Part shown: in pieces, positions 33,911-47,967 of the stretch
How the letters are laid out: the number at the start of each line of letters is the position of its first letter
Position numbering within the stretch: position 1 is the first letter of the stretch
Source of the DNA: Macrophomina tecta
Taxonomy: Eukaryota; Ascomycota; Dothideomycetes; Botryosphaeriales; Botryosphaeriaceae
Direction of reading: 5' to 3'
Assembly: GCA_024180945.1 (NCBI GenBank)
Contig: JAKSGN010000037.1
Location: 191,501 to 255,500 of the forward strand
Length of the DNA stretch: 64,000 nt
The notes under the pieces: model-generated
Told to the model about the DNA's origin: nothing
Database searches by the model: none
What the model saw: only the letters and a program-made list of their open reading frames with translations
Translations under genes and position numbers: made by a program

Positions 33911-34688
33911 ATACCTCCTAAACGTAAGCGCGATAAGTAGTAGGTTAAGCGTAAGTTTCTTAGTATAAAAATTAATTCTTTATATATACTTTTAGACCTT
34001 AATATGCCGATTTCTTACGCTCGGTATCTTTTATTAGAGGAGAAGGGTAAGCCCGTAGTATATTATATTACTCTAGGGTATTTATGCTATAGGGAGTATA
34101 CCCGTCGTAGTAATATCTACTACGATACTAGTAGTGCGAAGAAGGGTAATTATAAGTTTCTTCTATCTTTTTCTAACTAGTTCTAACTCTTTTTTTCTAG
34201 TTATTCGTCTCGAGTATGCTATTGCGAAGGTTACCGCTAATAAGGTAGAGGCTTTAGATACTATCTCTAAGCTAACGTCTGAGCTACGTGCTATCTCGTC
34301 TCGCTTAGAGTATTTCTGTAAGTAGAAGGTTCTATTATAGCGTCGTAGTAGCTTAATATTAAATAAGAAGGTATAGTCTATTAAAGATCTTAAGGAATTA
34401 GATCGCCTAGAGGCTATCCACGAGGCTAGAAGTCCGGTTAACCCTAAAAATACTAAGGAGAAACGATCGCTAAAGCGTTTATATAGTAATACCTTAGCTA
34501 ATAACGTTATAGGGTTGTTTTAGTCTATTAGATCTTTTAGCGTTAGTTTAGGTTCTACGCCTCCCGAGGGTTCCGGCCTAGTTAATTAGGCGCGGTTGTC
34601 TTTGTTTTCTAACTTCGATTTTAGGTCCTTTGTATACGACGAGTCGGCGGTATTAGTCGATTTAGATTTTAGCGATAGAACTTATTAA
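33911..34688 (+). pseudogene. Antisense accessory ORF of TyA-1 (spliced, RIP-damaged)
   Basis: On the strand opposite to gag-pol, between pol and the 3' LTR. It starts at ATA (33911; ATG in the TyA-2 copy) with PPKRKRDK, then introns 33951-33995 and 34146-34200 (GT-AG). Exon 2 is SYARYLLLEEKGKPVV and a Cys/Tyr-rich stretch (YITLGYLCYREYTRR, Cys partly turned to Tyr by RIP). Exon 3 is a helical, coiled-coil-like segment (VEALDTISKLTSELRA), a basic linker and an acidic end, with the stop at 34686. In-frame stops inside are TAG/TAA at Gln positions. Function unknown; a basic N-terminus with Cys residues suggests nucleic-acid binding (inference). Confidence 0.62.
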
Positions 34689-37600
34689 TAAGCTCTTAAT
34701 AGTCGTAGAGTATCGGTAGTTCCTAGATATTATTCTAGTCTCCTTTCTATTTAAGGAGGTATTGAAATTAACTATTAATATAGCTACTATCTAGGACTTA
34801 TTCTACGTTCTAGTTTATATTTTCGTCGGCATCTAGATTTTCCGGTAGTATTTCTTTCGTTTAGCGTAATAGCGCGGCGTTTTCTAGTACTAGTTCGAGG
34901 AGTAAGACGTAAAATATAAGATATATCTATATAGTATTAGATAATCTAAGGCGGAAATTAATCTTTCTAATTTATTCTTTAATTTCGAACGGTTTGATTT
35001 TCTTAAAGTCTAATTTATTATTCGGCCATTTTATCTTAATATTTTTTCTAAGAAGATAAACTTTATTCTCTCTCTTTAGCTTTAGTATCTTCTAGTGCCG
35101 TTTATTATAGTATCTACCTATTTATAGGGCTACGAACTCGAGGTCTAGATATAGTTATTCGTAGAGTACCTTTAGCTAGTCTACTTTAAGAATTTCTTTT
35201 TAGGCTAGGAATTCGCTTAGTATTAGCTCTTTATAAGCTATAGGCTCGTAATCGTAATTAGCGTAGAACGGGAATTCTTACATAGCTAACGCTTTTAAGC
35301 TATTATACGCGAACTATATAAGCGGTAGTAGCTCGACCTAATTATCTTATATATAATTAAGGTAGTAGCGTAAGTACTATTCTAGTATTTAATTCGTTCG
35401 TTCTATCTATCTATCTATTTATAGATATACCGTAGTCGAGAGCTTATACTTTGCTCTAAGCTAGCGGGTAAGCGTCTACTAGAATTAGAATATAAATAGC
35501 CGATCTCTATCTAATACGAGCTCTTCTAGTAACCCGTAATTACCGAGGATTATTCTAAGAAACGTATAGGCGAGTTCTTTTATATTTATCATCTTAAGAT
35601 ATAGTAAGTAGTATACGTATTTTATTATTCTATTAACGATAACTAGAATTAAGTTATACTTAATCTTAGTAAGCGGTTCTTCTAACTTAGGTAGGTTCGT
35701 AATAAAGTCTAGCAAGATAGATTACTGAGGGCGCTTAGATACTAGTAGCGGCTAAAGTAGTTCGTAGAGTATATATCTCGCGGCCTTACTTCTAATATAA
35801 AGGTCGTATTACGAGACTATCCGTTAGACGGTTCTTCTTAGCTCTAGAAAGTAGTAGCTTCTCGTAATTCGCTCTATCGTCTTATCTATTTCTTAATAAC
35901 CGTATACTAGGGCTTTATATATATTCTTTACGAGCTCTTCCCGTAGTTTAACTAGAACGTAGACTAATTCTAGAAATAGAATTATACTATCTACGTCTCT
36001 AGTTACTTAGGGGTTATCTTTAAGCTCTCTAATTTCTTACGCCGTTACGTTATTTACGTAGGCTTCTTAGATCTTTTACTCCTATTCGTTACCTTCGAGG
36101 CGTATCGCTAGGGCGAATAGTCTAACTAAAATAAGTAAGTCGTTTAGTCCTTTCTTAAGCCACGTTTATCCTAGGCTATAAATAGCTATAATCTAGTAGC
36201 TACGGCTAGCGGGTATAAAAGACCCGTCTTTCTACGTATTAAGTATTATAGATTACGGACCTAGCTTTTCTTTAATATAGTTAGCTCGTTTGCTTAGCGT
36301 ATTAGCGCGAGCGTTCTTAGATTCCTTTCTATAGGTAATCTTTATATTATAGAACGCTAGCTCTTTAGCCTACTAAACCTATTATTAGTTTAATTCCTTA
36401 GTAGTAGTAAAGTACGAGAGGTTCTTATAGTCGTAGTAGACTATAACCTAGTACTTAGCGCCTTCGAGATAGTATCTCTATTCTTTAAAAGCCGTGACTA
36501 TAGCTAAGAGTTTCTTATTATAGACGTTATAGTTCTTCTCGATAGGTATTATTTTTCTTAAGTAGTAGGCGATAGAATATAGTCTACCTTCTTTATCTAG
36601 CTAACTAAGTACGGCTTCTATAGCGTAGTCTAAAGCATTAGTTTCTACCGTAATTAGTAGATCTAGGTTATAGAGCCCTAGAACCGGTACTTCTATAAAT
36701 ATTCGCTTTAGTAAGTTAAACGCTTATTATTATCTTTCTCTCTATATAAACCCGTGCTCTTTCTTAGTAATATTAGTTAGAGGTACCGCTATTCTAGCGT
36801 AGTTTATAATAAACTTCTAGTAAAAGTTAGTAAATCTAAGAAAGAATTATACTTCTTTAATAATTCGCGGTATCGGCTAGTCTTTAATTACGTCTAGTTT
36901 CTTATCGTCTATACTAATATACTCTAGGGTAATAATAAACCCTAGGTATTCTATCTTTTATATATACTACTCGCTCTTTTCTAGGGCTACTTAGAGATTT
37001 CGTTTATCTAAGGTCTTTAGAACTTTTCTTACGTACTTAGTATATTCCTCAAGCGTTTCTAAGTATATTAGGATATTATCTAGGTAAGCTAAGGCGAATA
37101 TATCTAAATATAAACGTAGGGTATCGTTAACTAAGCTCTAGAAGATAGCCGGTACGTTAGTAAGCCTAAAAGATATTACTGTATACTCGTAATATTTAAA
37201 TTACGTTTAAAATGCCGTTTTCTATTCTTCTTCTTTCTTAATACGGACTAGGTAGTAACCTTCTCGAAGGTTTAGTTTTATAAAGAACTTAGCGTTGCGA
37301 AGCTTATTCTATAATTCATCGATACGAGGTAATAGGTATCGGTTTTTTACTATAATATTATTTAGCTATTTATAGTCGACGTAGAGGCAGAGCTTACTAT
37401 TCTTTTTTAGAACGAATAGGATAGGATATTCTACTGGCGACTATAAGAGTTATATATATCCTCGTTCTAGGTTTTTATTAATATATTTCTATAATACTTT
37501 AGCCTCTATCTTAGATAAGAAGTAAATAGGCTTAAAAGTAGGCTATATTCCCGGGAGTAAGGGTATTTTATAATTCTATAGCTAATACTCTAGTAGTTAT

Positions 37601-40600
37601 TCTTTACCTCTTTCTTAGAATATTCTTAGTATATTCTAGAACTCCTATAGAACTATCTCTAATTTTAGTATAGGTGCTGATTTGCTTATAGTAGGCCTTA
37701 TAATTCCGCTAAGGTTTACGCTAATCTCGACTACCGAGATGCCTTTATCGTTATAGCTTTTATATCCGAGGGGACTAGTATCTACTTTATTCGGGTAGCC
37801 GTACTATCTATTAAGCCTCTAGGAATAGTCTTCTTTAACTAGCTTTAGGCTATTCTTATTATTATCCGTAAGGCCCCGTTTTATACGAGTAAGAGTCTTC
37901 TACTCGATATCTTTACTAGGTCTTACGTAAATCGTATAGGCCTTTTCTTCTCGTCTTATTATAAGTTTTAGCGCTCGATAGCTAATAGTCTTAATATCTA
38001 TAGGTACGTTATTATCCCGCTATTTTAGCTCGGAGGTTCCGCTTTAGCTTTTAGGCTCTAGCGCTTTTTTTTAGCTCTATTAGCTTCTTCTTATCGTTGC
38101 GAGGTGGCGTTTATAGTATTTATTAGAAAATATAATAGTCTCTATTCTCTAGCTAATATATAGCTCGTAAGTCTTTAGCTATAATATCTCTAGGATAATA
38201 TCGTGTCCGGGGATTATTATTACGTCGAGGTTAATTCGTTCTTAGTAATTACCGACGGTAAGGGGTACTTTCTCTATCTTAATTCGTATCTAGCTATTTT
38301 TATATTCCGCTAGGGAACCGTCTACCGTACTTAACTAATAAGGGTAATTCTTAGCTTACTAGAGTAGTTAGTTCTTAACGATAAACTTAGGGTCGACGAA
38401 TACGCCTTATACGCCGCTATTAATTATAGCCGTTGCCTTTTTCCCACAGAATATAACTAGGATATATAAAAGTTAATATAGATTTAATTTGGTAGGTATA
38501 ATTCTATTTATTATACGTATAACCTAGTTAAGGAATCTATCTAATAGCCCCTTCTAGAGTCTCTATCTAGGGAAGCCGTCTAGTTTTTTAATATAGGTCA
38601 TCCTATTATTTTATAACGGATGTACTCGTTCTATTTATTAACTAGGATTAGGGTGTCTTTCTATTACGTCTATCTACCGCGTTTAATTAGTTATCTCTAG
38701 TAGATCCACCCGTTTCGGACCTAATACTAGAAGATAGGCATATCGTATTTTTCGTAGAGTATTTATTATAAGGTATCTCTATCCCTAGTTACCGTACCGT
38801 ACTAATAGAGGGTATAGGCTATATTATAAAGGTATTATAGATCTTATCGTTGTTATATTTTCTATACCTCGTTCTCTAGCTAAGATACGAGTTCGTTAGC
38901 TATCTCGAGTAGTAATTCTTTCTAGGGGTTCTAGGTATTATCTTACTATACGCGTACGTATATCTTTTCTTGTTGTACCTTGTATTACTACGTCCCGAGG
39001 TTAATTATAGGGCCTAGAATCTAGGTAACTATAGGCTCTAGACTATCGAGGACGCGACGTATCTCTTCGTATTAAGCTAGGTACTCGGTTATTCTTATAA
39101 GCGTAGCTTTATTCTACTACTACTTGTTGTCGGTTATGCTTAACTCTAGAATACTATCGTATAGTTCTCTCGTATTGCTATTAACTAGGTCCTCGTTATT
39201 AAAAAAGGTTTTAATAAGCTCTTCCTCTATTTTTAGAATTATATTAACGTATCGTAGCTCTTTAGAGTACTAGCCTATAGCGTCCTTATCGCTCTAGTAA
39301 GTAGTATAGTTATTATTATAGTAGGCTATCTAGCTAAGCCTCTAATACTTAGGACTCTAGCTTTCTTCGTATTACTTATTAAATTCGGCGAAGGGATTTT
39401 CTTACTTAGTAACTATAGAGACTTCTTAGCTTTTTAGTTTCTACGTTATGGCCGAGACTTATTTATTCTTTTTAAGGTAGTAGTGTGTCTTTTTCTAAGT
39501 CTTACCGTAGTAGACGTATAGTCCTTTTTTAAACCTTTATTTTTACTCTAGGGTCTATTCTTTATATTATTTTTTCTTATAGCCGTTATTCTTTTTTCTA
39601 GCGTGGGTGTCCCTTTTAGGTAGATCGTTTCGGCGGTTAATATTATCTAGCTTTATAGTATCTTCTCCTTCTTAAGTATATCTAGGGCGCGCTAGGCGCG
39701 AAGTATTAGCTCTATAGTTTACTTTATACTTTTTAGATTAGTGCTTAAAGAGGCGGTTATCGTATTTAATAGCTAGCTTAATAAGCTTGTCTAGGGTCTT
39801 AAAATTGTCTTATATTATAAGTTAGTCTTTAACCCTTTCCTTAAGTCCTCGGTAGTAGTAGTCTATAAGGGCGCGGTTAGACTAGTCGTCTAGATACGCC
39901 GCGGCCTTCTAGAATTCTATAGTATAGTCCGCTACTAAGGTTTTCTAGTAGATATTTATAACGGCTTATTAGGTCTTATTAACCTCGTTAAGGTCTCCGA
40001 AGCTTTATTTAATCTAAGTTACGAAGTATTTATAGCTTCTAAAGACTTTCTTAGTATTTTTTTTATATACTTCTAGTTTTTTCTCTATCTAGTTTCTAAG
40101 GTAGGGCTCGAACTACTATACCGTAATATCGCGGAGGTAGGTAGTAGCGAATATTACCCTCTTATCGTTAGTAGAGAAGTCTCTAGAGTTAAAGAAGAAG
40201 TATAAGTTAAATTATAAGAGAAAAGTCTAGAGCTTTTTTTAGTTACTATAGAATAGGTCTAGCTTAGCCGTCTTCGTACTTTTATTAGGAGGTTAAATTA
40301 TTGTTAATACCGGAGTATAAATAGGTATTAGGGTAGGGATTATCGAAGTAGCTTAGTTATAAAGTTCGCCTATTTATTAATAGAGCTAGGTATTCTCGTT
40401 AGTCTACTTCTAGAGTTATCTACGTAGTTCGCCGATCTAGCCTTATATATCTTAAATAACCTAAAAGAGGTCGGCTATAGTTAGCTATAAGAGACCGTTA
40501 TTATTTATATTAATATTATTTATTATATTGCTTAGTTAGTATTAAGTATTAGGTAATACTATCTTATTATTAAATATTTCTCTTCTTAGAACTACCTTTC

Positions 40601-40622
40601 CTTATAAGAATAGTAATTAAAG

Positions 40623-41410
40623 TATAACGGCGGTCTCTTCTACTAGACTTTAGAATCGCCTAGTAGAATTAGATAGCTAAAGGATTTATCTTAAAGAATA
40701 AGAGAAGAGTAAAAAATTAGAACGATAGTAGTAATTACGCAATATATTAGTACGCGATACGCGTTAGGCTTATTACCTCTAATAGTATTATATTAGAACT
40801 TTAAGTTAACTATAAAGATTAAAGTACTATCTAAGAAGTATATCTATATACTATAAAAAAGCTATAATAATCTATAGATTAAGACGACTATTAGATTAGT
40901 CGTAGTATTAGATTATTCTAAGGGTTAGATCTTTACTAAGGCTTCTAATCTATAAGTAGGTCGGGTGGACTATATGTAATTTAGGCGCTAATATCTATTT
41001 TCTAGAATCTAACTTCTTATATCGGTTAAAGAAATATTCTACCGCTAGACTATCGTTCTTTAGACTATATAAGTTATCTAACTTTATTCTATTCGTTCTT
41101 CTAGTTTAAAGTTAGCTTTTAGAATTCGTAATCTCTTCTTTATAGGCGTTCTTCCCCTACGGAAGTTTAACCTAGTTAGTATTCCCGTAGTCTTACTATA
41201 CCGCGTGGGCGTCATTTCCGTACGGGCTTCTATTACTACCTTATCTAGGCTCGTACGCGCCGTCTTTTCTTAAGGCTAGTTTTCCCGTGCGGGCGTACTA
41301 GTAGTACGGCTCTATTATTCTTATAGGTTTCTAGTTTCTATAGTGCCTTTTCCCGTACGGGCTTTCCGCCCGTGGGGTTATAAAGCCCTTATACCCTAGG
41401 ATTCGTAATA
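40623..41410 (-). repeat. TyA-1 5' LTR (788 bp)
   Basis: Right LTR, 5' in the element's own orientation. It carries four CCCGTACGGG-like palindromes at 41154, 41217, 41284 and 41352. Confidence 0.88.
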
Positions 41411-43814
41411 CTAATAGAATTCTAAAAAGAGTAATAATAATAGTTAAAATAATAATAAGAAGCCTAAAGAACCTAATCTAAACTAGATAAATAAGTAGAA
41501 GTAACGCTATAAAGATTAACTCTATATTATCTATAGTAGTAATAAGTACTTCTCTTCTAAGTACCCGCAGAACCCTTATAATAAGAAAGATAAAAAGTAG
41601 ACCTCGAGCGCTTAGCGTAAAGTATTAGTCGTATTTCGCTAAGATAATTATAATACGCTATACTAGATAACCTATTACGATGATAACTACTAAATATACT
41701 AAAGTAGTAAAGATATATTAGAATAGTACCCCTATAAACCTCGCTAATTTAGTATAGTAACTAGAAACAAAGAAGTTATTAAGACTAATAATATTATTAA
41801 TATCTTTTCTTTAGACGAGAAGCTCGTAAATAGTAAAACTAAAGAACTATATAACTTAATAAATAGTAAAGTAGAAGCTATATTAAATTCTATAACTCTT
41901 TTAAAACTTAAGTACCTTATAGCTAAGTATAGAATTAGCGTAGAAATAATAAACGAGTATAATTAACTCGCCTAGATAATCTAGATTTTCTATAAAAGAG
42001 GGTTAGCCCTTATAGTACTATAGATATAGCGCTAAGGAATTCTCTAAAAAACCTAAATTAAGTAAAATAAAAAGAAGTATAAACTTATTATAAAAAAAAC
42101 TACACTTATAATACTTTATTATTAAGAATAACTACTTAATAGTAAGTAGACTACGACTTCCTTTAAGAACTAGTACGAATTTTATATTAGTATAGTATAG
42201 TAACTATCTAAAACTATATACTCTAGTAGATATCGAACGAGAAACTTAATATACTAGCTTTTTAATACTAAATACAAAAGAATATAGTCTACTAGCGAAA
42301 ATAGTTACGTACTAATAAATAGACTAACTAGAAGTAAGTATACCTTTAAGTTAATAAATAGAAAGACTATATATATAGTAAAGTCTACGGCTATCTAAAG
42401 CTAAAAAACTAGATGGTTCTATAATATTAAAATCGATCTAAGAGCTATAGTCTAGGTCCCTTTATATAGTATTACGTATATTAAATATAGAAACTCTCAC
42501 CTAAAAAAAACTTTAGAAATAATTTAAAATTACTAAAGTTTTATGAGAATGTACGATCTCGATACTAGTTAATTAGCGAATTAAGCGAAGACTTTATCTA
42601 TAATAAACTAGTATAAGAATTAAATATTTCTTATTAAAAAAGAAAGAACTCTACTCTCTTAGCGAATTTAATAAACGAAATACCGACTATAAAAGAGAAT
42701 AGATACGTATTAAAATAAAAGAAGTCTTACTAGAAATTAATAAATATATTAATTAGATTATTCTTAATATCTAAAAAATTCTAGAATACGACGTTATTCT
42801 TAAAATACCTTAGCTTAGGACCCGTAACTCCCTTATTAACTAGGTAAGTAATATACTCTTCCTATAATAAAATATCTAGAATATTATCGAGAACCCCGAG
42901 AGTAGTTATAAAAATATTAAATAAAAACTACTAGATATCTTCTAAGAATATATCTTTAGTATAAAATAGAAAGTAGCTAGTATAAAGCCTAAATATAGTA
43001 ACTATATAGGTAACTCTAGTAGTAGTATAAGTTAAAACTAAAACTATAACGTAGAAGGCGAAGCCTTCTTAGTAAAATATAATTCTATTATAGAAATAAA
43101 CCCTACTAAGCGAAATAATATTCTTAAATTATTAGAAAAAACGTAAGACTTAAATAATAATATAAGGCCTAGTGTTAGTAGTATTAACGGCAACCTTAAG
43201 AAAGGCCTAAGATAGAACTAGAACTATAGTATATAAGACGTCGCTTTCTCGGTAAAATATAGTATCTTAAGCGGAGTAAGTTCTACTAAGTTAAGTATTT
43301 CTAAAAATTAGGTATAATACTTATTATAAAGAACTATACGGAGAAAGCGTAAAACTAAGAGTAAGACTTTATAGAAGTAATTAATAGTTCTAGAACCTCT
43401 TATAGACGTCTAGATAATCTTAAAAGAGATATTTAAGCGTATATAATACTAAAAATAATAGATCTACCTTATATATATTAAACCCTTACTAGTGGTATAA
43501 TAGAGAGTACTAGCTAGGGCCTAATAAAAAAGACTAAAGAATAAGAACTATCTAACTTCTATTAGAGAAGATAATTCTACGAGGATTAAAAGAGAATAAT
43601 ATAATAGTTTAGAAATATAGTAGTAACTATAAGAAATACCTTTAATTCTAGAAATAGAAATAATACCCGAAGAGTATTAGAACTTAGTTACTATTTATTA
43701 AGAAAGAGAAAAGGGAGACTTACCTAAGTATTAACTATAAAACTATAAAATTCTATTTAAGCTAGAAATAAAACCGGCTTATAAGCCTATCTACTTCTTA
43801 TTAAAGAAGAAAAT

Positions 43815-44609
43815 TATTATAAACCCCTAGAAATAAGGGCTTTATAACCCCACGGGCTAGGAGCCCATACGGGAAAAGATACCGTAGGGGCTAAAAATCC
43901 TTATAAATAGTAAAGCCGTACGACTAAAGCGCCCGCACGAAAAAACTAGCCTTAAAAAAGAACGGCGCGTATAGGCCTAGACTAGATAATAATAAAAGCC
44001 TATACGGGAACGACGCCTACGCGGCGTAGTGATATACTAAGGGTAGAATCCCGTAAGAGAAGAATTAGTTATAAAAGTACGCTTAGCTAAATTAAATAAT
44101 AAGTACTAAAGTATATACCCTTACTAAGAATAGAAGATAAAACCTAGGAAATTAACTTTTAAGTACGAAAAACGAATAAGAGAAAAGCGGGTATATCGTC
44201 CGTCTATTAAGAAAGAAGTTAGATTTCGAAAAATAAGTATTAGCGCCTAAGTTACGTAGGACCTACTAGGCCTACTCGAGGATTAGAAGTCTTAGTACTA
44301 ATCTAACTCTTAGATTAATCTAATACTATAATTAATCTAATAGTCGTTTTAATTCCTAGATTACTATAGCTTTTCTATAGTATATAGAATATACTTATTA
44401 GGTAGTACTTTAATCTTTATAGTTAACTTAAAGTTCTAATATAACCCTATTAGAGGTAATAAGCCTAACGCGTATCGCGTAGTAATATATTATGTAATTA
44501 CTACTATTATTTTAATTCTTTATCCTTCTCTTATTCTTTAAGGTAAATCCTTTAGCTATTTAACCCTACTAGGCGATTCTAAAGCCTAGTAGAAGAGGCC
44601 GCTATTATA
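43815..44609 (+). repeat. TyA-2 left LTR (795 bp)
   Basis: Inverted relative to the TyA-1 LTRs. It starts TATTATAAACC and ends GCTATTATA. It is followed by the leader CTTTAACTACTATTC. Confidence 0.88.
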
Positions 44610-47600
44610 CTTTAACTACTATTCTTATAAGAAAAGATAGTTCCGAGAAGAAAAATATTTAATAATAAGATAGTATTACCTAATACTTAACGCTAACTAA
44701 GTAATATAATAAACGACATTAATATAAATAATAACGGTCTTCTATAGCTAACTATAGCCGACCTCTTTTAGGTTATTTAAGACATATAAGGCTAGATCGG
44801 TAAACTACGTAGATAACTCTAGAAGTAGACTAATAAGAATACCTAGCTCTATTAATAAATAGGTAAACTTCGTAACTAAGCTATTTTAATAAACCCTATT
44901 CTAGTACCCATTTATACTCTAGTATTAATAACGACTTAACCCTCTAATAAAAGTATGAAGACGGCTAAGCTAAATCTATTTTATAGTAACTAAAAGAAGC
45001 TCTAAATCTTTCTTTTATAACTTAATCTATACTTTTTTTTTAACTCTAGAGACTTCTCTACTAACGATAAAAAGATAATATTTATAGCTACCTACTTCCG
45101 CGATATTATAATATAGTAGTTCGAGTCCTACCTTAGAGACCGAATAGAGAAAGAATTAAAAGTATATAAAGAAAATACTAAGAAAGTCTTTAGTAGCTAT
45201 AAGTACTTCGTAACCTAGATTAAGTAAAGCTTCGAAGACCTTGACGAGGTTAATAAGACCTGATAAGCTATTATAAATATCTACTAGAAGATCTTAGTAG
45301 CAAACTATACTATAGAATTTTAAAAGGCCGTAGTATATCTAGACGACTAGTCTAACTACGCCCTTATAAACTACTACTACCGAGGACTTAAGAAAAGGGT
45401 TAAAGACTAACTTATAATATAAGATAATTCTAAGACCCTAGATAAGCTTATTAAGCTAGCTATTAAATACGATAACCGCCTCTTCGAGCGCTAATCTAAG
45501 AAGTATAAGATAAACTATAAAGCTAATACTTCGCGCCTAGCGCGCTCTAGATATACTTAGAAAGAAGAAGATACTATAAAACTAGATAATATTAATCGCT
45601 AAAACGACCTACCTAAAAGAAATAACTACTATAAGAAAAAGAATAACGGCTATAAAAGAAAATAACGTAAAGAATAGACCCTAAAGTAAAAATAAAGATT
45701 TAAAAAAGAACTATACGACTACTATAGTAAAACCTAGGAAAAGATATATTACTACCTTAAGAAAAATAAATAAGTCTCGGCTATAACGTAAGAACTAAAA
45801 AATTGAAAAGTCTCTATAGTTACTAAGTAAGAAAACCCCTTCGCTAAATTTAATAAGCGACGTAAAAAAAGCTAGAGCCCTAAGTATTAAAAGCTTAGCT
45901 AGACGGCCTATTATAATAATAACTATACTACTTACTAAAGCGATAAGAATGCTACTAGCTAGTACCTTAAGAAGCTATAATATATTAATATAATTCTAAG
46001 AATAGAGAAAGAGCTTATTAAAGTCTTTTCTAATAATAAGAACCTAGTCGATAGTAATACGAAAGAACTATATAATAGTATCCTAGAGTTAAGCACGACT
46101 AATAACGAGTAATAGTAGAATAAAGCTATACTTATAAAAATAACTAAATATCTAACCTAATACGGAGAGATACGCCGCGTTACTAATAGTCTAGAGCCTA
46201 CGGTTACCTAGATTCTAGGCCCTATAATTAACCTTAGGGCGTAGTAATATAAGGTATAGTAAGGAAAGGTATACGTATGCATATAGTAAGACGATATCTA
46301 GAACTTCTAGAAAGAATTACTACTTAAGATAGCTAATGAACTTGTATCTTAGCTAGAGAACGAGGTATAGAGGATATAATAATAATAAAACCTATAATAT
46401 CTTCGTAATATAGTCTATATTCTTTATTAGTATGGTACGGTAACTAAAAATAGAAATACCTTATAATAGATACTTTACGAAAAATACGATATACCTACCT
46501 TCTAGTATTAGGTCCGAAATAGGTAGATCTACTAGAGACGACTAATTAAACGCGGTAGATAGATATAATAGAAAGATATTCTAATTCTAGTTAACGAATA
46601 GAATGAGTACATTTATTATAAAATAACGAAATGATCTATATTAAAAAACTAGACGGCTCCCCTAGATAAAAACCCTAAAAGGAGCCGTTAGATAGATTTC
46701 TTAACTAGGTTATATATATAGTAAATAGAATTATATCTACCGGATTAAACCTATATTAACTTTTATATATTCTAGTTATATTCTACAGGAAAAAGGCAAT
46801 AGCTATAATCGATAGCGGCGTATAAGGCGTATTTATTAACCCTAAGTTTATTATTAAGAACTAACTACCCTAGTAAGCTAAGAATTACTCTTATTAGCTA
46901 AGTACGGTAAACGGCTTCCTAGCGGAATACGAAAATAGCTAGATACGAATTAAGATAGAAAAAGCACCCCTTACTATTAGAAATTACCGAGAACGGATTA
47001 ACCTCGATATAATAATAATTCCCGAACACGATATTATCCTTAGAATATTATAGCTAAAGACCTATAAGCCGTATATTAGCTAAAGAATAGAGACTATTAT
47101 ATTCTCTAATAAATACTATAGACGCTACCTTATAACAGTAAGAAGAAGCTAATAAAGCTAGAAGAAAGCACTAGAGCCTAAAAGCTAGAGTAAAACCTCT
47201 AAGCTAAGGTAGCGGGATAATAACGTATCCATAAATATTAAGACTATTAGCTATCGAGCGCTAAAACTTATAATAAGACGAGGAGAAAAGGCCTATATAA
47301 TTTACGTAAGACCTAGTAAAAATATTAAGTAGAAGACTCTTACCCGAACGATATAGGGCCTTATAAATAAGAATAAAAATAGCCTAAAGCTAATTAGAGA
47401 AGACTATCCCTAGAGGCTTAATAAATAATATAGCTACCCGGATAAAGTAGGTACTAGTTCCCTCGGATATAAGAGCTATAATAGTAAAGGTATTTTAGTA
47501 GCTAAGATTAGCGTAGACCTTAGTAAAATTATAAGGCCTACTACGAATAAATTAGTACCTATACTAGAATTAGAAATAGTCCTATAGAAGTTCTAAAATA

Positions 47601-47967
47601 TACTAAGAATATTCTAAGAAAGAGATAAAGAATAACTACTAAAGTATTAGCTATAGAATTATAAGATACCCTTACTCTTAGAAATATAATTTATTTTTAA
47701 GCCTATTTACTCCTTATCTAAGACAGAGGCCGAAGCATTATAGAAATATATTAATAAAAACTTAGAATAAAAATATATATAACCCTTCTAGTTACTAGTA
47801 AAATATTCTATTCTATTTATTTCTAAGAAAAATAGTAAGCTCCGCCTCTACGTCGACTATAAATAGCTAAATAATATTATGGTAAAAAATTAATACCTAC
47901 TACCTTATATCGATGAATTATAGAATAAGCTTCGTAACGCTAAGTTCTTTATAAAACTAGATCTTCG

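Larger units (their letters stand above)
33019..41410 (-). mobile_element. TyA-1, full-length Ty3/Gypsy element (minus orientation)
   Basis: Flanked by 5-bp target duplications CTAAT (33014-33018 and 41411-41415). Two 788-bp LTRs start TATAAC and end TAATA (RIP forms of TG...CA). Pol is on the minus strand: the integrase core (35715-35485) reads MLDFITNLPKLEEP, ILVIVNRIIKY and LVLDRDRLF. The RT active site lies near 37080 (YLDN, RIP form of YLDD), and the protease near 38440 has INSG for DSG. Gag lies toward 40 kb. Many stops come from RIP; the element is dead. Opposite to pol, next to the 3' LTR, lies a separate open frame (33911-34688). Confidence 0.88.
32112..43814 (+). mobile_element. Outer Ty3/Gypsy element A, interrupted twice
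   Basis: The gag region (about 32450-33018) reads FLRNYLANE and IFNIYIEFIDNLKATF in RIP-broken form. It is interrupted by TyA-1 between the two copies of CTAAT, 33014-33018 and 41411-41415. Beyond it the frame goes on with a zinc-knuckle remnant (about 41500-41575, Cys codons turned to Tyr), a protease-side segment ILEYDVILK (about 42780-42805) and the pre-RT segment (about 43660-43800). It stops at 43814 where the left TyA-2 LTR begins. The remainder of pol and the 3' LTR are not in the window as far as I can see. Confidence 0.7.

Noticed and set aside
34134..34325. 64-codon plus-strand ATG frame as a separate gene
   Set aside because: It is the intron 2/exon 3 part of the antisense accessory frame 33911-34688, not an independent gene.
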